A stretch of 64,000 nucleotides of DNA from Cydia pomonella (taxonomy: Eukaryota; Arthropoda; Insecta; Lepidoptera; Tortricidae), in NCBI RefSeq assembly GCF_033807575.1, contig NC_084710.1, positions 18,828,357 through 18,892,356 of the forward strand, written 5' to 3'. Within the stretch, counting starts at the first letter, position 1, and each line of letters opens with the position of its first letter. This document shows, piece after piece, positions 39,101 to 51,100 of this stretch. The notes below the pieces were generated by a model. That model ran no database searches, had not been told where the DNA came from, and saw only the letters and a program-made list of their open reading frames with translations. Both the position numbers and the translations under genes were made by a program.

Positions 39101-42100
39101 ACTTTTCTTCTCATTAATTTGTCCCGTGACATCATTTTCTACAGCAAAAATAAGTTCGGTTTAAATTAAGAAAAAATTAGGACTATAGTTGAGACCCGAG
39201 GGTAAGAGAACGATAAAAAAAAAAATATTTTCTTAAATCAGTACATTTCTACAGCAAATGAAACTTTAATCTAATGCAAGAATCATTACCTTCCATATAA
39301 AGCCAACGCTGAGTAGCAGACTTCACTTTAACTAGTATTTTTGAATAAAAGTTTACGGAGTTCTTTCAAACACGTTCCGACCGGTATTTCTTTGAGGCGA
39401 CAGACTAAGTTGAAAAAGTGCGCCACCTATCGGTCAAATGCTTCACTCGGCAGTACGAACATTAATAAACGAAAAAATATTCAAATAATAAACTAGATGT
39501 CACAACTAAGTTGCCATCGAGTTGGTTTTGTTTGACATATTAGCTGGACCACAGTTGGGGCCCCGCACTATAGTTGTGTAGTTTTACGGTTCTAAGTTTG
39601 ATTCTTATTTTTTTGGCGACCTTCATTAAAAATGAATGGGCACGATTATTTTTTATTTTGATTTTTGTCCCTCCTACTTAAGTACTTAATATCTTCCAGT
39701 ACATTCCATTCAATAAACAATACATTTACACTTTCCCTAAACCTGTACAGTTCACGAAATCTTAAATTGTCAAAACTTCGCAACGTATCTATTATTTTAG
39801 TGGTTTTTTTTATTACTTCGGGTAAACCTTACAATAAGAGGTTTCTTAGCACATTGTTTACTTATCAAATTGCCTTATGACATAGGTATCAAAGTTTGAG
39901 AGCCACAATTTTACCAATTTTTGTATCAGGGTTAAGATCGGATACAAAAGGGTAGACACCGGACCTATTTCTTTGTGATACCTTATTCTCTTTCTATTAG
40001 AAGCAACTTTTTTTCACCATCCAATGTTCTCCCTTGATGGCAAAACACTCGTTATCCTAAAAAAAAGTATGTCTCATCTTTACACAGGTACAAAACTAAA
40101 ACCGTTCTATATTGAAGATTACCAAAATTCAGGCCGAATCTACGGTTATTATTTAACGATTCGCTACGTACTTCAAGAATCTGTCACGTGTTGAGATCTC
40201 GAAAAAATATTTTTTCACGAGTTCTCTCAATTGGTCCTAAAATTGTCCGGCATTATCCCAACATACTTTACCCAGATTGTCATTGCGATACGTTCTTCAA
40301 TAAGGCGGCCCAAGTTTAGCCCCATCGTACTACAAGTTAAATAGATTGTAGTTTAACCATAGGTATATTTATACCTACTTACAAAATTTCACAACACACC
40401 ATGATCACTCCCAACTTACTGATACCGATAGGTACAGTCAAGTGTAAAAATATGGGTGTACACATCTTACTCAAAAATATATCCCATAGCATCTTATTCC
40501 AGTGTAATAAGAGCGTAGTACCATATTTATGAGACGATTCTTTCGATACATATTTTTGCACTTGACTGTACAACGACAACCGAAGCTGAGACATCATTAT
40601 TTTTTGCAGTTTTTACCTATATGGTAATTAATATCAATCAATCAATCAATCATTTATTATTTCGTCATCATAGGTGTAAAATACATTTAGTACAGGTGAT
40701 AGGGTGTTTGGTATTAGGGTGTAATAGATACAGTATAATATAAAAATGAAAAACAATATTACGTGGTAACAACAAAAACAACTTGCGTCGGGCAGCGTAG
40801 AATAAATTCCGTCTGGCTCGCGGGCGATGTCGACGGAACGGCGCGCAATGAGCGAGCGCACGAGTCTCGCGTCTGTGTGCGCGCACTCACACTTAGATAG
40901 CTCCGGCTCCCGCCCACCGCAGCGCGACAGAAACATAGCTTCAAAAATTCGAGATTTGAAAAGTTGCTCAGCTAGGAATTGCTCTTAAGTCCTGAGTCGC
41001 GAGTTCTTTAATGAATTTTGATTAAGTGAAAGTCAACGCCTCGAATCTTCGAATAATGACCTTAGTAAATAGTTTTACAATATGTTTTATCTACGTGTTA
41101 CACAAAGGAACACTGTCATTTTTTAATGATTTATTTACTTTTTAACTTAATTGCACAGTAAAAGTTGTACAAAAGGCGAACTTAATGCGAGAAGGCATTC
41201 TCTACCAGTTCACATTTGGGCTAAACAGGGATCAAATAGTAATGACTTGTGCATAAACCATGAATTAAATGTGGAGACAATGCCTTTTAGAAAACTTTAG
41301 TTCATAATTTGAGAGTTATCTTTAAAGGGCTCAAGTCTTTACAAGTACTTTCAGTTTCCTATACTATTCTTGAAAGTGTTCATTACACTTATGAATGTTA
41401 AAAACTACCACCAGTTCTAACCCTACACCACACCCCCGAGACCGGTGAGAAACTCGGCGGGACCTTATTATTAGATCCAGCTTTCTGGCAGCTGTTCCTC
41501 GGTAATAGTCAGAGAATGCATGCCAATTTTAGTTGATTGTCCGGTATTGTGTAACTTGTAAAAAAACAAAAATAAATGTCCTTTTAATACATATATTCAG
41601 GATGGCACTATACATAACATTTAAAATTTCCGCCTTTGAACACAATTTGAAACACATTAAAAACCGGTTCTATCGCGAATTTATTTTCGGCCCGATTCAA
41701 AGAATGATTAAGACATGTTTAAGCTCTTGGAAAGATCTTTAAAAGATCGATAACTAAACGACGTTTCAAAATTCACGTTTATTCGATTCCGCTGTGATCC
41801 CAATAAGATCTATCTACGATATTTCTAACGTCAAAGTGACATTGGTTGCCCGAATCGAGCTGCTTCTGTCAATTATACGACATACAAACGATATCCAATT
41901 GAGAACTTATCTAAACCAGAACTTATCGTTACCGTATTTCATTTTTAAAATCGGGCCGTTTGTTACCTTTATTTCCGACGTTTCGACGCAGTTTTCACTG
42001 ATCGTGGTAGCGGTTTTAAAAATGTTTTAAAAGGATGAAAACTGTATATTGAAATAATTCTACGTTACCTCCGCCTCCACTTTATAAACGTTATCATAAG

Positions 42101-45100
42101 ATAACATTTTCCATTTCTTCGCCCACAAAGATATTAAATAACCCTTGCCATTAATCGGAGGGGTAACCGCCCATTGTAAGTTCGCCCTTGCGGTGAGTGC
42201 GGCGTGTAATGTAATAGTTTCACATAGGAAGGGTGCGATATACGAGTACGTTTGTTTAAGAACTTTAAGGTAATCTCCCCTGCTAGTTCTAAATTTACTT
42301 TTAATGACCAGGTATCGGAGTTTTTATCGCACTAATAGCGAGCTATGGAGTCGACATTAGCAATAAAATTCAACTCATATTCATACTCGTACTCATTCAT
42401 CCATTTAATAAGTGATAATAATTTTATAATCAAGAACTAGAACTTTGACGAATTATAGACTAAGCTTTAATTTTGTCTTTGAATATATAAATAACACAAA
42501 TAAGAATATTTACCATTTTTTTTGTATTGATTAAATAACGAAATTTCGTAAAAAAAAGCAATATGTTATTAAAAGAGGTAAAAATAATATATTAATATAA
42601 ATCAATCAATACAAAAAGATGCTCACTATTATTATTTGTAATATTTATGTCCCGAAAGACAATATTAAAGTATAGTTTACAAACATTCATGGACTTCTAA
42701 AATCAAAATCACTAATTAAATAAATTAATGAGTATGAGTATGAATATGAGGTAAATTTTATTGCTAATATCGACTCCATAGCTCGCTATTAGTCTTACCG
42801 TGCGACAAAAACTCCGATGCCTGTTTATGACTATCTTATAACAAGCTCCTGCCCGCGACTTTGTCTGCGTGGGATGATGATGATTAATAAAAACTATCCT
42901 ATGTCCTTCCTCGGACCTCAAACTATCTTGTTGTGAATTCTTAGTTAAAAAGTACTATTTTAAATTCTGCGGTTAAAATAAAATACCTACTCATTCTAAA
43001 CATCGTGCTAGTTTTTAAGCCAGAATAAGCAATTGTATGTACGATATATCTCATGATATTGTACGATATCTGTTAAGTGTACCTAATAAAGTAAAATAAA
43101 TAAACTGAAACAGATATCATATGCTAAATACACCAACATTAGAGGACTTCGTCACGTTTTCTTTAGTAATATAACGTCTATTTCAGTTTATAACGTATAC
43201 TCGTAATATTGTAGTGTGACTACTTACAAAAAACACAAACCAAAATATTTGATAAGTTAATTTGATTTATTCCCAAAATTGTAAAGTACACATGTTTAAT
43301 TTAAACCTGTTTTTCTTAATTAAATAAATCTCCCTAAAGACTCGGAGTGTATTCAAAGACATAAAACAAGAGGGCGGAACCTATACTAACAATTCTAACA
43401 AAGAAATCCTGTAGGTCGGTTTCTTACCATCACAAATTTTTAACGAGATGACGATTTTTTTACCCGCACCAATAAAGTGCTAATGAGATCATTTTATCAA
43501 GCAGACTACTCTAAATGACATCTAGGTAGGCACCGTACCGACTTATCGAGTAAACTTTGAAATGTTAATTTAATAATAACGGTAAAGTTATTCTGATAAG
43601 ATAAGTTATCAGAAAGTCCACCAACAAGCCCAAGACTACAATTGACGTAAATACGCTCCGTGCAGAGAGACCGGGGGCCGTAGTCAAGATAAACGCCAAT
43701 GAAAAAGTAATAAGCTTTTGACAAAAATTTCATTTTTGGTACAAGCTTTTGTCGCTTACTGTACTTTTCTTACCTCAGGCAACTTAATACTCATCGAGAC
43801 AAATTTTAATAAACCCAAACACAATTAGGTTGCGTTGTTTCATCACAGAGTTCCTATGGCCACCTCCTGTCTCTATCATCAGTTCAGCTAGATGGTAGAA
43901 TAATATTGCATTGTCACCCAACTTATATATTTTGGAAAATTGGGGAAGTGGGTCAGATTTAACTAGCAAGATTTAACCCGTACAAACATACATTGCAAGT
44001 TAAATAATAGCTTGTAAATATGTGTCGGGATGACAAAGGCGACGAAAAGTCGCGTCATCATTGTCATACATTATGTAAGGTTCGTTTGGTGTTTTTTATT
44101 AAACGATTGTCACATGTCTAGGCCCCGAAATTGTATAACTCGTACACGTGACTGAGGATTAGCCTGGCCTTCGCCGTAACAAGTTTAATCGACTTACTTT
44201 TAGGCTTTTAGGTGGCCTTGTATAGGACAGCCTTATGTGACAACGTGCAACGTGAGATAGGTCAAGGAGGCGCTGCCGCTGAGGTAAAAAAAATGATTTT
44301 ACCTACATCCATATCATAACTTCCCTATAATATATTCAGAGATGATAAGCTAACGGCCTATATTAACAAACGTGTATCTGTGGGTGCATTGGAATAATTC
44401 ACTTTAATGTATCGATAACCGATACTTTAATTACATTCAAATTTAGAACATCTCTGAGAAATAAAGAAAATTGATCTATTTTAATATCAGTTGAGATGAT
44501 GTTTTACTCAATATGAAGTGTCAGTTGTCTCTGAATTAAAAAAAAAAACAACGGATGTGTGACATGCGCGAATAAGTTTGCCTTACCGCCATTTGACTTT
44601 TAGTTTGTATTTTTATTCGTTTGTAAGTTGTTTTGTTGAAGCTTATGTTATGATATTTATGGAGATAAAGCAGTGTATGTAACTGTATATAAATAAGCAT
44701 TATAATACTCGTGTGATCCTTTTATGAAACTCATTTCATTTGTTTCATAAACCCACTCTCGTATTTTAATGTCTTTCATTATGAAACAGTCACTTAACTA
44801 CTATTTAACCTCCGTCGCAAGAAGAGAGGTGTTATACGTTTGACCATTATGTGCATGTGTCTTGTGTGTATGTGGCGCCGTAGTTCTTAAACAGGTGAAC
44901 CGATTTGGATGCGGTTTTTTAAAGCAGGTTTTCTAGCGGTGACCACTTAGACATTTTTTTATTAAATCGGTTCATTCGTTTCACTGCAGGGGTTTATATA
45001 TATTTGATTTTTTGATTTATGGTCGAGCGTTCTAATTCGCAAATTCAGAGCATAGTTTAGCATACTTTTACATATAGACTAGAAGGAAAATGTGGTCAAT

Positions 45101-48100
45101 TGTTCTGTCATGGGCAAGCCGGTGGAAAGCTTATACGAGTATAGAAGCATTGCTTATATATTATATATAGACCTTTGCAGTGTGAGAATATAAATGCTGA
45201 TCAAAATGTAATGAGATTTGGTTTCACGAATTGTACATTTTGTTTGAGACAATAAATCAACAATGTTCAGATGAAAAGCATACAATGTAGGTACAAAATG
45301 ATGTTTACTTTTCATTGAAATATTATTCGAATCGTGGAGAGAAATTTACAAAGTAGAAACAGTTTTGTAAACTTGCAGCTGTAATATTTTTCGTTCTCTC
45401 ACTAAATACAATACAATACACCAACCAAACAATTAAAATAAAATAACTTTTTCATTACTCACGCTGTAGAGTACTGTACAGTACGTGTTTTTCTCTTTTT
45501 TTACGATAAGCAATTAAAATTTTGGTGTTAAATGGACTTGGAATTAAATTTATTCATACCGTAATTTTCTCATGTGGGGGATGAGTATAATTTTTTTTAT
45601 TGTACTGTCAATAACAATTGGTTCACCAGACTATAATATTATAGATTTTACTCTCATTGCGTTCCGTAGATTTGTCTGCTACGAATGCTACGCCGTAGCA
45701 GTTTTCCGCTGTAGCAAAGTTGATCGTAGCGATTTGAATAACAGAGTAATGAAAATACTATTTGTTATTTATTCTGCAATCATTTTGTAACATTTAACTA
45801 CAAGTATAGAACAATAGGGTTGTTTCCAATTTTTTGAAACGCTTGTATTACGTTCTATATTAACTAAAAGTTGCCCTAAAATTCAACTTTTATACTAAAT
45901 ACGGCTTTAAATATGTTAAATTAACAAAATATATTTTGACAGATGCTTTCGCGCCCAAAACGCTCTTTGAAAATTGTGTGACGTCACAGTTTACGGTTTG
46001 ACACATAACTACATACACACGTAAAAGATACGAACTGTCAACTGACATTTGTCATTTGTTGTTTATCGCCTAACTGTCAACAGTGTCAATCCGAGAGTTG
46101 TGGCGTTATCAGAATCTTCCATGACGTTTCGAGTTTGGTCTCGTGACGTGTGCCAATGGATATTTTAAATTCAATATTAACAAAAATATGGTCATTACAG
46201 GTCCAAAGTAGTTTAACATGTTCTTATAATCCAAAATAATTTATTGGGATACAATTCTGCCCTGAGATTTGTAGATGGAAACAACTCTATTACCTATATT
46301 ATAATGCAAGCGCTCGAATCCATACACAGTAGGCGCTCGTAATCCGGCACCTGTGATTTTCCCTTATTGTTTGAACTGCCGGTTACGGTTTTTTTTTTTT
46401 ATATCAGTTTATAGAGTGGGTCACCTGAGTCGCTTTTTGCCGGATAACAGGGCATGCCGGATTGTAGAGCGCCGGAATACCGAGTGCCTACTGTAGGTAT
46501 ATTGATTTGAACGACTGCAGTATAATATACTTATTCTATACTTGCAGTTACAAGTGTTAGAAAATTATTGCAGAATAAATACCAAGTAGTATTTTCATTA
46601 CTCTGCTATTCAAATCGCTACGATCAACTTTACTACAGCGGAAAACTGGTACGGCGTAGCATGCGTAGCAGACAAATCTACGGAACGCAATTAGAGTTAA
46701 ATCTATCTAAAGGGGACGGCCGTTTCTCCATACAAAGGTACGGCCATCGGAAAGATCTATAAAAGAACGATAACTAAACGACTTGTCAAAATTGACGTTT
46801 ATTTCGATTCCGCTGTGATCCCAATAAGATCTATCTACGATATTTCTAACGTCAAAGTGACATTGGTTGCCTGAATCGAGCTGTTTCTGTCAATTATACG
46901 ACATACAAACGATATCTAAATGAGAACTTATCTAACCAGAACTTATCGTAATCGTATCTCATTCTTCGAATCGGGCCGATCTAGCGAACCAATTTTGTTA
47001 TGACAGTAAAATACAACAAAAAAAATTATAATTACCCCCAAATAAGAAAATACTGTATTACTATCTCTCTTTGACAAGCGGCTCTTGGCAAAATATTAAA
47101 AATATAGCTGGTAAATTGTCAAATAAAGACGAAAATTTAAGCAAAAAGCAACCAAACCGAATGTTAATGTGTTTTCATTTTAATTATTTGGTGGGTGTAT
47201 TGCTCTTAATAATGTTCTTAATAATGTCCGACGGGCAAGTAGCTTGTCTATGGACACGTTGCTGTCCATAGACAAGCTACTTGCCCGTAATGGAGCTACA
47301 GACAATACCTTCACCGCCCTTTTGCGTGCTGATTAATGAAGGATGCGCGGATACTAAATGATAGCTTTTTACCACAGAACAAAACAAGACACACAACAGG
47401 AGCTCTCGCATCAATCTCCCTGTTTGTGTAGCCCCCGGGTCACGCGATATAGTAACTTTATCGAGTGTTTACTTACGACCAAAGAGTTATTATTAATATA
47501 AGATGTGTAAAAGTCTTAGAAAAAGTTCCTGCACAAGTAGATCTCGTTGTGTGTGTGTAAATTATGCGGTAACATTGCACTGTTTTTTCTTTGTTTCTTA
47601 TGGTAAAAAAATGAATGAAAACGTACATAGAAATTACAGTGCTCTAGAGCAGAAACGTATTATTTTCTGCACACTTTTGAGAACAACAACGACACACTTT
47701 CAGAGCATGAAAAATGAAATATATTTTGTTACTGTTATGCAAACCTTTCATTCAGTGTGGTTGTCAAAAGTTTATTAAAAATTCAGTTACTTCAAAACAT
47801 GCGGTGCGTCGAATCAAAAATTTTTTCATAGACTTTACACCTCTTATATAACTCCCTCTGTTTAATCATGACGCTTATAAGAGTTATAAGTAAATAAAGT
47901 GGCTATGTCCTTGCGAGGCAGGATTGATCGCCCGCGGGCGGTGTTTGCTATTGTGCCGAAGTTCCGATAAATTGCTTCTTTTTGAGGTCGTTACAGTTAT
48001 TCCTAAGGCTAACATATCGCTATAAGTGAACCTGTATACATAAATATACGTATAAATAGTATCGCTTTATATATATACTGTAAATTTTGAGAATATGTAA

Positions 48101-51100
48101 AAGCCATTGAGCAGAATATTTTTTTAAAGTAAGATAAGCAATTATTATAATCACCTACGGACTGTTGGAACGCTTGGACGCATGAAGCTGATTTGTATTA
48201 TATTGAGTAAGTAAAAAAATATTTAGAAAGAAAATAGTTTTAGTCCCAAAACTTGGATACCTTCCACTAGAAAATCATTGCGCACCTTCTTTACTAACCA
48301 TCACCTTCCTCGCATTGACTCGGCATTTTGCCACGGCTCATGGGATACTGTGGTCCGCTTGGCAACTAATCCCACGAATTGGCGTATGTGCTAGTTTTTA
48401 CGAAAGCGATTGCCATCTGAGCTTCGAACGCAGATGGTAAACTAGACCTATTATTATTATTATTGGTGTTTCGGGCCTTTGAGTGCCACGTCGACCAGGT
48501 AGTGATCTATTGTGACAGCTAAAAAAACTAGACCTAGGGATTAGTCCAGTTTCCTCACGATGTTTTCCTTTACGGAAAAGCGACTGGAAAATATCAAATG
48601 ATATTTCTTACATAAGTTCCGAAAAACTTAGCAGTACGAGCCGGAGCTTGAACCTGCGACCTCCGGATTGCAAGTCGCACGATCTTACCGCTAGGCCACC
48701 AGTGCTTTATCATCTTTCCAACTTCTTCACTAACCACCTGAGATAGGTAAATGGTCGATCTATAGACGAGGCATACAGTCGAGGCAAATTGTTTTGTGAA
48801 GCAGGACTGAAGTGCGGGACGATTCGTTTTGTCAGACCGGGCGAGGATCGACAAATCACGGAGGGTCAGGACATCTGTGTCATTTCACAAAGCGGGTTCA
48901 AAAAAGGCGCTGGTGCCGCAATCAAATAGATAAATGTTGCTAGGGAATAATCATGTACTTTATGTATGTGTCGGAGGCCTAGACTTTGGGTCCCTGCGCC
49001 ATTAAGTAAGTAGGTAAGTATTTTATTAAATATATCGTATATTTTATCTATTTCAGTTTAAAAACGTGTTTATTTATGGTGGAATTTAATAATAAAAACA
49101 ATCGGTTTCGCTTTGTTTTTTAGCACTTTGGTACAATAACGCTGACTAAAGTGCCACGGAAGATCTAACGAAACTGGTCTGTGTCTTTTAGGATGGTCCT
49201 TTTTCTATAGAAGGGCTACATTTAAATGGTTTTGGTATAAAATTAGTTATGCTCTTTCTCAAGCGCAGTTGAAGTGTGTACAGTCAGTCACGGACTTTAA
49301 TCGTTCAATCATTTAGGGTTCACTTTGCGTATAGCGCGTTAGTATTGCCAACCAAATTAGCTTGAACCGTAGATTGGTCAAAAATTAAAGTCTATGACCG
49401 TACCTACGCTTCGTTTTCTGAATAAAGCCCAAAATGCGTGTTACATCAATCAAAAATGACTCGTAAACGACTCATTAAACGTAAAATTAGAACTTTAAAA
49501 AGTACTTCAAAAGCTATCATTCAATATAAAACTGTCGAAGTTCGGAATATCAGATTTTCATTGACGCAGCTCGCGATTGATTACAGACCGTGGAAAGTAG
49601 GCTCTAAATCTGAAATGGAGTTTCGAACGGTTTGATGGCTTAGCAAACTTCTCCCGAAATTCTCGCGATAAATGTGAAGGATTAGTCGTTCAGTGTCGCT
49701 TTTCCAGTGGCATATACAAAAAAATTAAAAGAGTAAAATATGAAATATTATAGGCTAAATTGGATACCTAGAGGGTGTAAATTCTAATTGTAAATACCTA
49801 TTACTGTATTACAATAACCTCCAAGTATAAAGCACATTACTTATTCGTCCGTTCTTTCTTTTGGTCCTTGTATATTGTTTCTCTTTTCCGATCGCAATAG
49901 GTACTCGATGGTATTGTAAACGCGACCCAACCCGAGTCCGGGGTCAAATGTCGAATCACCCGGCTGTTATTCACAACAGGAGAGCACTCAGCTAACACCA
50001 GTTAATTTTAGATCTCCAGCTACGCATTGTTGTTATTGGTCTTGAGATCAAATTATACGAGTAACAAGCTCACAGATAAATTGTTTTGTCTATTCGGGTA
50101 GCAGAGGCATGGCATTCCAATCGTTAAACGATCTAGAGGGAGAGTTGACGGCTCAAGGCTAGCACAGATATATACACAGTGTGTATTTTTGATACGATAA
50201 CATATTCTAAGTAGGGCCCGACCGAAGTTTCGGTTTTGGATTTGGCATAAAATCATGTTTCGGCCGAAGGTTCGGTTTGGGCCAAAAAACTGCAGAACAT
50301 TTCGGCCTTTAACATAATTCTCCCTCAATTGCTCAAACGTTAACTGGAAGAGATCCCTTAAAGTGATAAGTTCGCCTTTGTACTAATTAATGATGAGTGT
50401 TTTATGTCCACTTTTGTTTTCATTTTTGTACAATAAAGAGTTTTACTACTACTAGTTCTGAAGTTCACAACAGACTGGTTTGCCGGAGCAATCAGTTCTC
50501 CCGCGTTCGTGTAACGCATAAGAACAAAGGTATACAGCTAGTTTGAGACGTTTGAGTTATTACACGCCTGTTCACATCGTTTATTATCGTCAAACAAAGG
50601 CACTTGGCAAAAGGTCTGTTTTGACACTCATGTTGACCTCAACTTTTATATCAACAGAAATTTCTTTGACCATAAGTTGAGAATCAAGGAGGATAAGTTA
50701 AAATATGTTTAGATGGGCTATAAAAATTACTTTTGCTGCGCTATATATAACAAGTTAGAGTAGATTTTTTACAATCGTGATATAATACACATTACATTTA
50801 TATATATGTACCTATATTTACATTAACTTAGTAAGTACTGTAAATTAAGTTTTTAGTGTTATTTACATACCCCGCACCAACTTTGCTTCTCTGTTTGGCC
50901 CAAAGGTTGACTGGTAGAGAATGCCTTGTGGCATTAAGTCCGCCTTTTGTAACTGTATATTTTTACTGTGCAATAAAGTTTAAATAAATAAATAATAGAG
51001 AGCTTGATTATACCATTATTGTATACATTACTTTTTCTACGACTCTACTCTTCTATAATACTTTGTCTTCTATAAAACCTAAATAATTAAAGAACATTAG

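Larger units (their letters stand above)
45639..46712. mobile_element. Foldback MITE with 150-bp arms, invaded by two other MITEs
   Basis: The left arm 45639-45790 and right arm 46562-46712 are reverse complements (GCGTTCCGTAGATTTGTCTG, CAGTTTTCCGCTGTAG, GTTGATCGTAGCGATTTGAA). The space between them holds the 45817-46293 and 46328-46494 elements. Confidence 0.8.

Noticed and set aside
47231..47288. miRNA precursor
   Set aside because: The stem is perfect and the loop only six bases; animal miRNA precursors usually have mismatches and longer loops. Listed as a hairpin only.
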